From Rhyacichthys aspro (taxonomy: Eukaryota > Chordata > Actinopteri > Gobiiformes > Rhyacichthyidae): a DNA stretch of 64,000 nt. How positions within the stretch are numbered: the stretch's first letter is position 1; every line of letters starts with the position of its first letter. Below are positions 1 to 11,670 of this stretch, piece after piece. A program made the position numbers and the translations under genes. The stretch is from NCBI GenBank assembly GCA_036850595.1, contig CM072158.1, positions 15,453,422 through 15,517,421 of the forward strand, in the 5' to 3' direction. The notes under the pieces were generated by a model that was not told where the DNA came from, searched no databases, and saw nothing but the letters and a program-made list of their open reading frames with translations.

Positions 1-359
1 CATATGTACAGTATACAAACGGGTTTCCCTGTACAATGAAAGTCTTTCTTTGCTGTCCACAGTGAATGTCATGTATAAGATAATAAATAATAAATAAATC
101 CAAAGTATAAAAATAGATAAGTAATTCTAAATACAAATGATTTCTTGTGTACCACTGGGGTTGTAAAGTAAACCTAAAACAAACTCATCTGATTTTGGCA
201 CAAAATAAAAAAAATATATTGTAATACAATCATAAGATGATGGCAATAATATCAAAGATAATGTAGAGGGATCAGATGTTGTTGTATTCAAATGAGGTGG
301 GAAGGTAAAATTCAGTGACTTTCATTGTAATTTTCATTTCTCATACAATTCAATCATAC

Positions 360-3300
360 CTTTGAAGTCTTTTGGGTCCAGAGAGAGACTGTATCCAGGC
401 AAAGTCTCAAGCAGCAGCTTGTAGCAGGCCTTCCATCCTGGCTCAGGAATGGTGGGAGCCACACACTGCATGGCTGCTACACGTTTGAAGAAAGCTGATT
501 TTCGATGGAAGCCAATCAGTTCATAGAGTTCTGACAGGATACTGTAGCGCTGGATCTTCTCCTCCTCAGACAGCTGCAGTTATGAAGACATGAGTCTACA
601 TCAGTTTCTCTTCTTTGTTCACACATTAGGTTGGTGACAATAAGTAACACTACAAAATCAAGTGTAGCTATTTTATGGTCCACTTTAATTGAAATTAAAA
701 TCAGTCACTGTGAAGCCTTATTATTTTAAAAATATAAATAGTGGTACAAGTTATGTTCATCTTTCATTGTCACCTGTTGCCTGTTCTTAAACATTTGTCA
801 ATTCCAAAATAAAGGAAAATCATCCTTAAACTACAAAATTACTATAAACATATATAATAGCCTTAATAAATACGTGGAACATTTTGTAATTAGGTGAACA
901 ACTCACATTGTAAATGTGAGCAGGAACATTGTGGGATTTTATTCATGCTCAGACTAAAAGAGTCAGTTTAGAGTTTAATAATGAAGTTTAAATAATGAAA
1001 AGTTAATAACATTGTCACCTGTGGGCAGGAAATGGTATGTTGAGTAGTGTTTTAATTAGATTGTGCTGCCCCAATGACTTGACTGTGCACATACATAGTG
1101 AAGCTCCAATGAAGCAGAAAGGCCTGTATGTGACAGTAACACAGTGTACCTGTCCCAGGTTGATGTAGACAGCATTCTGCAGAAACTCGGAGGCCTCCCT
1201 GGCCCTCTTCTGAATGGCCAGCACCCTGACTGCTTTTACACATGCCTCCAGCTCAATCACGCCAGCGTTCTTATACTAAAACAAGAAGAGGAAGAGGCTC
1301 GGCGTTAATGAAAAATGAATAGTCAATAAAGCTTTGTCTTGAATTCTTACAACCCACCCTCTGATCAGAAAGAATGTTGTTACATTAACATATAGCCACC
1401 CTCATCAGTCACAGAAGAGCCATGTGGGATGACAGACAAACGTCCCTTTGTTTTTGCCATCCCTGGAAAACTGACTTGCGCTGCTGCTGAAGCCTCACAC
1501 TGCGTCTTAGGCGCTCTTTTTTATCTTAGCGGCCCTTAACTTCCTTCCACTTTGTCCCTCATTGTCTGCTTATTAAAATTCAATTAACACTCAATAGCTG
1601 CGTGTTGAGAAGTAATTTAATTCTGAACGAACTAGTTACAGGTAAAAGGGCCCAGGGAGGTCAGTGCAAAAGGCAATTACAGTAATGAAGATAAAGTATG
1701 GGATTGGTTCGGAACAGTTTGGGAGTACAATGATCCTATTCAAATCTCAATAAGCAGTGGGGATCCTTTAATATTAACCTCAGTGATAAAGAGACAGCAC
1801 TTTCAGGAGCATACATGACTCACTGTTACATCTAAAAATACAATTACTTTTTTGTCAGATTAAATGACCTCTAATGGGGTTTAAGATGTATAGATAAGTA
1901 ATGTATTGCTTAATAAACAGCTGCTGTCAGCAAATACTCTAGTGTGGCACTTCACAGTATAGTGGCAAAAACCAGACTGGATCAACTACTACCCCCTAGT
2001 GATCAGAATAAATACTTCATTCACTTTCAGCTTGCACACAGCGCATGCATGAGGTGTTTTATAAAAATTGTATTGTATCAAACAATTTTTTACCAATATA
2101 CAAAAGGGATATCTGTGATAAATTAATCAATAAATAATTTGAATCAGATGTACCCTAGAAAGAGCTTTGTGTATTTTGTATAAGTAGAAAAATGAAATGC
2201 TATGAAGATTTGAGTGAAAGAATGTCTCATTTTTGTCACTAATAATATTATTGGTAATTTTTCTCATGAGTGAAGTACCTTGCCATAGTAGGATATAGCT
2301 TCTTTGTATTTCTCAATAATGTCCTCTGGGCTCAGGCAATTCTTTGCTCGTCCAATCTCAGTGCTGGTATCAGCGCTGATGCCGTTGGCTGTGAGGGCAC
2401 CTACACAGGGACGACAGGATGTTATCATCTCTCTAGTGTGTGAATGACCGACCATCGGGGAAAAAAAGAAAATGAAAGATAGGAGGAGACGCCTCTAACC
2501 GTTAAACATTTACCTTGATGACAAGATGTCAGATCTAGCAAATAATCTTGTACAATTTATATAGAGCTAAAAAGAACTATAGAATGAACAACAGAAAAAA
2601 GAAACGTTTTATTTGTATTACTTTTACATGAAATGTTACAGTCTGTATGAACTTCCCTAGTCGTTTTCAATTTACTAAGAGCCATATCATGGGTTTTACA
2701 TTTGGAGTTTACGTGTCATCAAATAGATAGACGGAGCCCAAAGGACCACTCAGAGCTTAACCTACACCTGAAAAGCAATTGTAGTCACTAGGGGCCCAGT
2801 CTGATCAGAATATAAATACCAATTCAGAGCGTATCGCCTGGCAACATGCTGTGTCCATGGCAACAACGTGGATCTGTCACTATGGCCAACTTTATTCTTG
2901 CCAAAGTGTGCAAATGAAACACAGAAACAATAAGTAAAAGACATTTACCAAGTTGTCAGGTGAAAACATATCAGTCATTTAAAATTTAATTTATAGCAAG
3001 GTAAAGCAACAGTGTGCGTTCAACAAGCACCAAAGGAAGTAGCTTATATATGCAACAGTGATGTTTTACTGCCCCCTGCTGGTGTCATACTGAGGGTAGT
3101 AAGGAAAAAAGATAAATATTCAAGTGATTTTTGTCATGAAGGCTAAATATAATAATGAACCTCAAGCAACAGAGTGCAACAAAAAATTTTAAACCATTTG
3201 AAATCACAAAAAGCAGCAGAAAAAAACACAAAAGAAAACTACAGGGAAAAAGTTGTCAATCATGTTTCTAAATAAAATAAACCACAGAAAGGAGCTAATG

Positions 3301-6300
3301 ATGCAGTGTGAAAAGTGATACTGAACAAACAAGCAAACAAGAGCTTCTTAGGCATACCCTACCTGGGTCAATGAGAACCTCCTGAGCCCCTACAGACAAA
3401 GACAAAGAATGCAGATTCACTCCATGACAACAGACACAGCGTTAGCAGTGTTAGCCCCCACAGTCAGCGCATCAGCAACACTGGCTGTTATCCCCAGATC
3501 AAGAACAAGCATTTAACAACACTATTATTACATGAAGTATTATTACAAATAGGAAATATGCTTTTTTTTTCAGGAAGACAAAGATAATTGTTTTTTGTAG
3601 TTGTAGTAGAGTAGAATAAAGTTGTTTTTTAAAAGAGTGAATAAAAGAAAAATATATTCAGTGTTAGTTCTGTTTTTCTTCAAATTGACAGGCAGATGAT
3701 GTGCTAATCAGCCGTCAAGGTTTATGTTAACAACACAGAGTGAGACAGATTTAAAGATGTTAGTATTAGCATTAGTGCAGCACAGCTTTACCACTTAAAG
3801 ACACTTATGCTTGTTTGACAGAAAAGAAGAAGCATGGCTGTGAAAAGATTTTATTGTAATGTTTGATTTGCCAGTCACAGAGACGTGTCATTCAGTTGAC
3901 ACAGATCACAGACCACAGTGCATCATCTATTATTCTTTCTGATGTACTTATGTCAGTCAGGTCACAGAGTGGAGTACTCACCTGGGCGGTGACGTTTCCC
4001 TGCATCTGCTGCCTGAGATATGTTTGGCTTGCGTCCTGCTGTCTTCCCTGCAGTGCCTCCAGGGTAGTGGAATATGACAGAAGCTGAACACAAACCCTCC
4101 AACGCAGCTGGAGAATAGCACAGAAACAATACAGGTTTTTTTTCCTCACATTGATTGTTCCTATTCTGACTCCACTTAAGGATATAAAGAGGGAAGGAGT
4201 CTTTGAAAACTCCAAATGCAAGCGAACCCAGCCAGACTTACCGCCAAGCCACAGGAAGTCATTGACCCCCCTGAGCAGCTCCACGGCCATGTGGTAGTGG
4301 ACCAAGGCATCCTGAAGCATGCCTGCCTGGAGACACAAGTCCCCTACATGCTTCCTCATCCTACCCTGGCACCGCTTCTTGTAATGCCTGTGAAGAAGCA
4401 GAGGCCACAAAGGAATAATATAAATGCCAGACAACAGCAAAGTAAAACAGTTTCTGCAATCTACAAATACAGTGGCAACTGACAATTTCATTTAGATATT
4501 TGTTATTCCTCCTTGTAAAAAGAGATTACGATATAATTGCTTCATGTTAATTTAGCAGAATATCAGACAATGGGGAAGGATTGAGCAAGGAATGCAAAGC
4601 AACAAAACAAGGACAGAGCAGGTCTATGTCTTGGAAAAACATAGACCTTATTCACAGAGGAGCAGATGAATGTGTTTGTAAAACATTTGAGGATTTTGAG
4701 GGATTCTACAGGTAACTGAGGGAAACTCTAGTAATGAATACAATCTGCAGAACAATTACACCCCCCACTTTTGATCTAATTAATCTAGAAGAGGACTTTC
4801 TCTATATATCATTTTGTATTTGGCTTAAGGACTACAAATTCAAAAGCTGCTCTAAAGAGTAATGTAGCTTCTTGAACATACAGTAGCTGCCATCTTCATA
4901 TTCATGTTGATCTGACTTTCTGTAGTGCTATGCCAAACTGGCAGCTAGCGTATGCAACCATGAATACCAATATGAGATCCATGTGGCCACAGCGTCGCTC
5001 CAGCTTCTGTCGCCAAAATCGCACACAGTCCCAACCAAAATTCTCTGGAGCCTGCACAAATCTCACTAGCAGCTCTCGGACCATATTTCTTCATAAGTTC
5101 AAACTGTCACCGGCTGCTAAAGGACCATGCCAGTGTTTCTGCTTGTTTACAAAAATGTGCTGTGACCTGTTTCTACAAAATTTATGCCTATAATGATTCA
5201 TATGACGCAGAATTGATGGAAAATATCAGAGTTTATCAGTGGTCCATACAGGCCAACTCCATAAATAAACTGTGGTATGTGACAAATTACAATGTACCTT
5301 AAAAAGTAACTGCAGCAGCCAGGATATTTAAAGAGGTGGGATTAAAAGTGCACAGTAAATTCATAGTAAATTACCAACCACCACCATGGTCCTTAACAGA
5401 AGCTCATCAACCATGCACTAAACCTAATCTAATGAGCATAAGACATGAAAGAGTGCTTTTCTCATTATTGCTGCCACGGCTATTTAAATGCTGGAAGAAT
5501 TTGTGCCAAAACTGAAACCTATTGAAAAGGATGAGCAAATGCACAACAGCACAGAGGTGGCTGATGGGATTACTATGGGTTAACTAACTTATGAGTCTAT
5601 CGTCTCACCTTTTTGCACCCAACAATAAACTCACAGGACAGTGTGACGGAAAAGAAGAAGACAAAATAAACCAAAGTGAAGAGACAAAAATGAACACAGC
5701 AAAAATCAGAAGACAGATTTTTGAGAGAAAAGTACTGAAGCTGGTGAGATTGATGTGCACAAGCAACAAGCAACAAGTCACACATAAACACATAAAAACA
5801 TAATCTATATACAGTAAAAAGTAAATTAAGGCCTACAAAAAATACTCAGTGAAAGTGTAAAGTGTATAAATTGAATTAAATTGAGGGTTATAGAAGCAGA
5901 GAGTGGGAAGAGTAGAAAAAGTAATTAGATAATAATCATCATAATCTGGGAAAATAATTGCCAATTGCCAGTTCAGTGTTGTCCAATCCAATGCCCAACA
6001 ATAGACATTTCTCTATTGAATGTTGCATGCTTTTAGGTATAATTGTCTAATGTCTTACTATATTGATCATCACGTAAAAAACTCTTTTTGGAAATACCAC
6101 AGTGTTTCTACATCTGCCAAACATTTTGAATTGTTAGGCATCTGTACTCTTCATTTTTAAAGGATTGATGAATTAGGACTATTTTCTCTTCAAGTGAGAC
6201 TGAAAAAGACATGATTAACCTATAAGGTACATAGTATGTCTAAGCTCCACCTTAGAGATGGGCTGCATGCAAATTATAATCAAGTCATAGCCAAACAGAT

Positions 6301-6973
6301 ATTTAACTATGTGGCAGTGTCAACATAACATTTCCCTTACACATGTCAGATTTTGAAAGTGCATTGCGTAACCAAACAAAAATACTCACCTGCTGTCAGT
6401 GTCCAAGCCCACAAAGTCCTTCTTCTCAAAGGGCACACAAAGCAGAGGGATCTTGTCACCGGATTTATCTGTGGCCCTGTCCAGTCGCTTGGATTCTAAA
6501 ACAATAAAAATGGACTCCACAAAGTCCTCCACCCTTTTCTCTACATCAGGGCAGTTTTCGAAGTTCAGGTAGAAGGCCATATCTGTGCGCTGCTGCTCTG
6601 CGATCTCCCCCTGGAGTCCAAACACCAGCAGGCGTGAGTCATACAGAGTGGAACTGTACACCTCCTTCTGTCCATGGAATCGCTCAGCCGTCTGGGGCCA
6701 CTCTTTGTTCGAGTTGCAGGTGGTGATGGCAATGAGTCCCACAACTTTGCGGTGGGTCTGGAAGTCGCCCCACTCGTTGTTCTCGGGGAGGTAATGATGG
6801 CGATAGCGGATGTAGAGCAGGCGCTGCGAGTCGCGGATGTTCACCTGGCTCACACTAGCGATGCGTTTGTAAATCTTAAAGAACTGGTCCTCGGGCACAA
6901 TGCCCACTGGCTGGACCACCACGAGGACGGTCTGGTGGTCCTCCGCACACTGCATGTAATCTGGGACACTCAT
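360..6973 (-). CDS. trappc9: trappc9 (NIBP), 5' part: trafficking protein particle complex subunit 9
   Basis: TRAPPC9 is a large subunit specific to the TRAPP II tethering complex (Golgi/endosomal traffic, Rab activation) and is also linked to NF-kB signalling. Coding exons on the minus strand, all with GT/AG borders and compatible phases: 6973-6390, 4387-4242, 4107-3982, 3389-3363, 2400-2279, 1275-1150, 573-360. They join to about 448 residues. I recognise the start MSVPDYMQCAEDHQT, then NNEWGDFQTHRKVVGL, KIPLLCVPFEKKDFVGLDTD, KKRCQGRMRKHVGDL, STEIGRAKNCLSPEDI, ELEACVKAVRVLAIQKR and PGYSLSLDPKDF. These follow human TRAPPC9 (about 1,150 aa) closely. An in-frame ATG two codons upstream (6979) exists; 6973 is chosen because it matches the family start. 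The donor at 360/359 shows the gene continues left of the window. The 27-nt fourth exon listed is a phase-1 symmetric microexon. Introns hold no recognisable other gene. Confidence 0.97.
3363..3389 (-). other. trappc9: 27-nt microexon of trappc9
   Basis: The exon has an acceptor ending in TGTAG and a donor starting GTAGG. It adds nine residues (GAQEVLIDP in context) between the RHRP end of the previous exon and GALTANG of the next. Flanking exons are phase 1 on both sides, so inclusion or skipping keeps the reading frame. This makes it a candidate cassette exon. Confidence 0.8.
4388..6389 (-). other. Intron of trappc9 (2.0 kb)
   Basis: The intron lies between the large first coding exon and the exon starting HYKKRCQGR. 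Short open frames on both strands (for example 4902-5193 and 5591-5803) have no splice support or recognisable domain. I see no gene or clear repeat in it. Confidence 0.7.
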
Positions 6974-7800
6974 CTTCATGTGGGGCTGCAGAGAAAACAG
7001 TTGAGTTCAAACAGCCTTATAAACACTAGCTTAATGACATGGGTTGTATATTACTTTGTTATATTGTAGTGCATTTACTTATTTTTGCAATCACAATAAC
7101 GGGGCTTAAGGTCATAGGACACAAATAAAAAAAAAAATAAAAATAAAAATATATATATATATATGTGTGTGTGTGTACACCTCCTATTTACAAATAGATG
7201 GATGTACTTTTAAATTGGGTATGTGTACAGCTCAAGACAAATGAGTGCTATTACAACAGGATCAAAGTGGCAGAGGGGTCTATATGTATATACTGTTCAT
7301 TAATATAATCACATATCAGGTGTGCATACATGACAAATGTATAGCCGGTACAGTACTGTAAAACAGAGACCAGTAAATGTATATAAAATACGAACTCTCG
7401 TTATACCTGATTTTACAGTTTTGTATAAAAATGTGCAAATATCTAACTATGCTATCCTATAATTGACCCACATTAAACCTTTGTAATCATTTGCATTTTA
7501 TTCAGCCTTTGTATTACTAGGTAGCTAGCAGAGCTAAGCGAGCTAAGCTGTCATCAGTCTCCACATAAAAACCATATAATAATATTGGTGTCTGGAAGGA
7601 AAAAAAAGACACTGAGGAACGTGTCACTACATTAAGCTTTACAGTCTTTAACATGACCCAACATTAGATTTAAAAAATAAAGTTCTTACCTGTCAAATTT
7701 CACGCTTCCTTCTTTCGGCCAATGTTTGGCAACATGTAATGAGCAAAATAACTTCCGGGTTTTGGTTTTCACAATAAAAAAGTATATAGTTGTTCATAGT
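6974..7800 (-). promoter_or_regulatory. trappc9 5' UTR, first intron and promoter region
   Basis: The coding exon begins in the 5' UTR at about 6985 behind a TTTTCTCTGCAG acceptor. A donor (CAG|GTAAGA) at 7690/7689 marks a probable non-coding first exon lying upstream. An ETS-type site (ACCCGGAAGT on the minus strand, 7751-7760) and a CCAAT motif near 7720 suit a TATA-less housekeeping promoter at about 7.70-7.77 kb. The transcription start itself is inferred. The intron carries a compound A-rich, TA and TG microsatellite at about 7124-7178. Confidence 0.55.
7124..7178. repeat. Compound microsatellite (A-rich, TA, TG)
   Basis: A-rich AAAAATAAA units pass into (TA)n and then (TG)n within the first intron of trappc9. 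Confidence 0.85.
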
Positions 7801-8030
7801 AGTTCATGTAAGTTAAAGGAATAAATAGAATATGGCTGAGCTAAATGAAAAAAAAAAGACCACCTGTTATACTGATAAAATACAAATTTAAATACAAAGA
7901 TTAACAGCAGATGCCTTATATTAGCGATTGAAATATCCCCGGCGTTTTTTAGTTAGCTTCACAACCATTTCCGATAGCGCCCTCCTATGGACAGAAACTG
8001 CAATTGATCCAGAAATACAATTTTAACTAT

Positions 8031-8085
8031 GGACATGTTCAAGAAAAAGTTTTTTTAAAAAAACAACTTTTTCTTGAACATGTCC
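8031..8085. repeat. Near-perfect 55-bp hairpin (inverted repeat)
   Basis: A left arm at 8031-8051 (starting GGACATGTTCAAG) is the exact reverse complement of 8065-8085 (ending CTTGAACATGTCC). The spacer is only T/A-run sequence, which itself can pair. It sits about 300 bp upstream of the trappc9 promoter. It may be a fold-back element, a snap-back replication product or a small-RNA-like hairpin; the sequence does not decide. Confidence 0.9.
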
Positions 8086-9925
8086 AGGATGACTAAGAAC
8101 TCCACAGAAATGTATAACTAGGAACCAAACAAATATATTTAATATATTAAACTCAAAAGACCAAGTTTATGTAAACTGTTTGTAGCAGGCGCAAATTATG
8201 TGTGATGTTCTTTCCTGAACCACAGACTCCAGTGAATTAAAGATAATATATTAATTTAATTATTGTAGTTAGTATATAATGTAAAATAAATACATTTCAG
8301 AGAGGCTGTTTTAGCTCTTTTATTTTTTTAACCCATAAATCACTTTTCACAATCTTCTTGGAAGACAACAGCATATTCCCTATTTTCTTCTTTTTTGGCC
8401 AAGGGGAATTGGTCAAAAACAAATCAGGAGCTCAGAGAGAGACATGGAATGTCTAAAATATGGTTCATGGTGATTATACATCAAGAACAGGCAAACACCT
8501 ACAACCATCAATTTACAAAACAGTGCACAAATATTGTGTGAAGGCTGTCATTGCTAGGGATCCCAAACCGTAACAACACAACTTTGAAAGCAGGGGTTGA
8601 TTATCGAAGAGAGAAGCCATGTTGTCCCTAATTGTACAAAAATCTGAGGCCATTACATGACTTTATTTCAACTGAGATCAGTGAAGGGAATGAATGCAAA
8701 TAGGTAAACGCCTGTTAAGTGGAGCCTTCATTTTTCCCATGTGCCAAGTCTTCCCTTAAGCTAGCAAGACTAAGTGAGGTTGATCTAAACACAGAGGCCT
8801 TCTGTCTGTATGTTCACAATCAGGTAGGGTTTCAGTGCATAGTCGCATTACTGCATCTTCGTCACAGGACAATTCAAATAATCTAAGTGAAAAAAGCTAC
8901 AGGATTGACATTCTCTGCTAAACTTTAACATATCCTGTGCAATGTTTTGGGCTTTTTGCCATCAGTCGGCGTTCCCACCAGTGCCAGCCTTTAAAGATGA
9001 ATGGTCAAACTATGAAACACAAAGACAGTGGCAAGTACATGCTAATACTACAGTGAATATGCACCAGCAGGAGTGCAATATAGAGATATATTGGCACCAA
9101 AGGAACATTGTCATCAACCTTTTCCCTACAGTCACTATGAGTTTGGTCTTTTGGCAAGCAGCATACTGCGCAGGTTGTAGGGGCCAGCCAAATAACAGAA
9201 TGCTTACTCATGAAATATTTTTTATCACTAAAGCTTTAATTCTTTGGACTACTGTATAAAGGGGCTGCAAGTGATCAACTTTACTTCACTCTACTCCTAA
9301 CTCTATCTTGGGCATAATGCAACTAATGCGTCAAAATGATTTAATAAAAAAAAGGGCAACGATGCACCTCCCACCTGCTGGAATTCAATATTAACTGTGT
9401 TGTTTGAGGATGTTGAAGTCCTTGCTACTTTTGTGTGCATTTAAATCCATGTGAAGTACAGAATGTGCAATCATATACAACATGGGAAGCTGAAGGCTAC
9501 AAACAGAATAAGACAAAGCACTTAAGACTGAGTGATACATTTGGTTAAAGATAGATGTGGAAGATTCTGGGTTGAATGTTGTCATCCAGTGGATTACTTT
9601 AATCTCCAGCAATCGTGAGGCTACGGCCAAGTTTAGTCGACCTAATTACTGCACAGATAGATACCTCGTTAACGCCTAGTGCTCTACAGGTAATAACACT
9701 ATTCTGAGAGGAGTCTATAGGAAATACAAAACATAACAGAAAAAACTAACAAATTAAGATTAAGATCCGAGTGGTGCAGTTGGGGGAATGTGTCTTCAGA
9801 GATTTTTGGCATTCTTTTTTATGGCATTGAAAGAGAGCCGACCCTGCCAGTTGAGCAGAATAGATGAAGAAGGGGAATAGGGTGAGTGGTGTAGGATTAA
9901 ATGACGGCATCACACATGGTCTTCC
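8086..9925 (-). other. sh3bgrl3 3' UTR and trappc9-sh3bgrl3 spacer
   Basis: Sequence after the sh3bgrl3 stop codon has no conserved coding frame. A TTTATT at 8662-8667 is AATAAA on the minus strand and could end a 3' UTR of about 1.3 kb; this is an inference. The rest is AT-rich spacer up to the hairpin. The open frames at 8942-9259 (+) and 9391-9630 (-) look like chance. Confidence 0.45.
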
Positions 9926-11670
9926 TCACGCCAGCTTGAGGAATTGTTCCACTGTGTCTGCCTCCACTGCCTCCCAAAACATTTCATAGTTCTGTGAAAA
10001 GAGAAGGGAATGGATGTCAACCAGAGAGATTAAATAGAAAAAATATAGTGTGCTCATTTGAAAAGCGTAGTGTTTGTTCGTACCCCACAGTACTGGTCTT
10101 CGTTGAAAAGCTGAGGAGGGACCGCCGTAGGGTCTCCTGCTTTGTTTCTCATTTCATCCCGAAGCTCTCCGCCCAATGAGATATCGATGAGCTCGTATTT
10201 GATGCTTTTACTGTCCAGGATTCGGATGACGTCGGCCTGTTGTGACTTCACCTGACAAACAAGGCCATGACACACACGTCGTCAGAGCTTATTTTTACTT
10301 CTCCCAAATATTTTACATCATATGAAATTAAAAACGTTCTAGTAAAGATTGTGAAATAGAGTCAACAGTCAGCTGGCAACTAACGGTTTATATTAAAACA
10401 AAAAAGTATTAGTAATAATAGTAGTAATCACATTGCTCTCCCAGAGCTGGGTCCGTCTGTACTGTTACAGATGAGTACACAGTAGAATGAATGTTTACTT
10501 TCAAGGCTGTACCCTTGAAAAGCATGTCTTTATCTGGCTGGAGGGTAATGATTAATCAACCTGGTAAACACTCAGCTATCATTTTGGGCAACTGAGGAAG
10601 TTGGGAGGGGGTCTTTGTAAAAGTGACCACACCTACTCTCAGAGCTAACTGAAAATACAGTCCAAGTTGGTTCCATATCCTGTCAAAGTCTAAGCTGGCT
10701 TAAAAACTAAATAAAACTACTGCATCATAACATGCTACACATAAAAAGTTAAGCCAAAATGAGTGTTTTTCACTATATGAATTCCCCTCACTTAATAGAT
10801 ACCAGATGTCTGACTAAGTTCATTGTCCCACACTACTTCATGAAGAGTCTTGCCAAATACACATTATTTCATCATATTACGCAGTCAACCTCTGATTAAC
10901 CTGGTATCTTCCCTACAGAGTGCATACTATAAAATATAACGCTTGATTAGAAAACACTTGCTCTATGTTTTTTTTATAGACTATTGTAAAAAAGTAGCGT
11001 GACAGTGGCTCACTGTTCACTTCCCTATTAACACTAAGAATATGAGGAAGCAGGCTGGACATGTGATTGTAAATGCTAAAAACGCGGAAATCTGTGCATG
11101 TAAAGTTTAAAAGCTAAATCATATTCAGGCAAACCACGTCTAAAATATAATATTTTCATTCAAGTTTGGCATGCCAAGCTGTTACCACTGCACATTGATG
11201 CGTTAGCTAGACTGCACAGAGACAGCAAAAACCGCATAGAGATATAATAATCTTTCTAATTTGGACGAATGTGGTTTTCTAGAAACAAATACCAAGCTCC
11301 ATTGTTGAATAACACAGAAGGTATGGACTCATGTTCCACCACAGCGAGAAAAGACGACAGATGCATGCATTCATTTTTAGTTAACGTGTAGTTTGCATTA
11401 CAGCCCTTACATCACCAATAACTAGCACTGCTGACTTTACAAAAAATGCCAGAAATGGGGTTAGAGATGCATAGGCCCACCGCACTGTTAGTCAGGAGGA
11501 AGCTATTACTGATAGAGCGCTGCTGGGTGTGTCTGTCGGAATGGACATTGTTAGCATCTACAAACCAAGCCGAAAACACAAACGCAGCATTTCCCTTCTT
11601 ATTTATGTGTAGATAGTTGACATACCGACCGCGATGCAGTAACAGTGGTGTAGTACAGTTTAACTCCCAT
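9926..11670 (-). CDS. sh3bgrl3: sh3bgrl3: SH3-binding glutamate-rich-like protein 3, complete
   Basis: This is a small cytosolic thioredoxin-fold protein of the glutaredoxin-like SH3BGR family. The family lacks the redox CxxC, so it is thought to act as a modulator or binding protein rather than an enzyme. Three exons: 11670-11626 (MGVKLYYTTVTASRS), 10251-10084 (VKSQQADVIRILDSKSIKYE through FNEDQYCG) and 9991-9926 (NYEMFWEAVEADTVEQFLKL, then A and stop). Together they give 92 residues, against 93 in mammals. All borders are GT/AG in phase 0. RDEMRNKAGDPTAVPPQ and QYCG match SH3BGRL3 better than SH3BGRL, whose equivalent ends differently. It is transcribed in the same direction as trappc9 and paqr7. 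Confidence 0.95.
10252..11625 (-). other. First intron of sh3bgrl3 (1.4 kb)
   Basis: The intron lies between the N-terminal exon and the VKSQQ exon. It is AT-rich, and I see no gene, repeat family or RNA in it. Confidence 0.7.
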
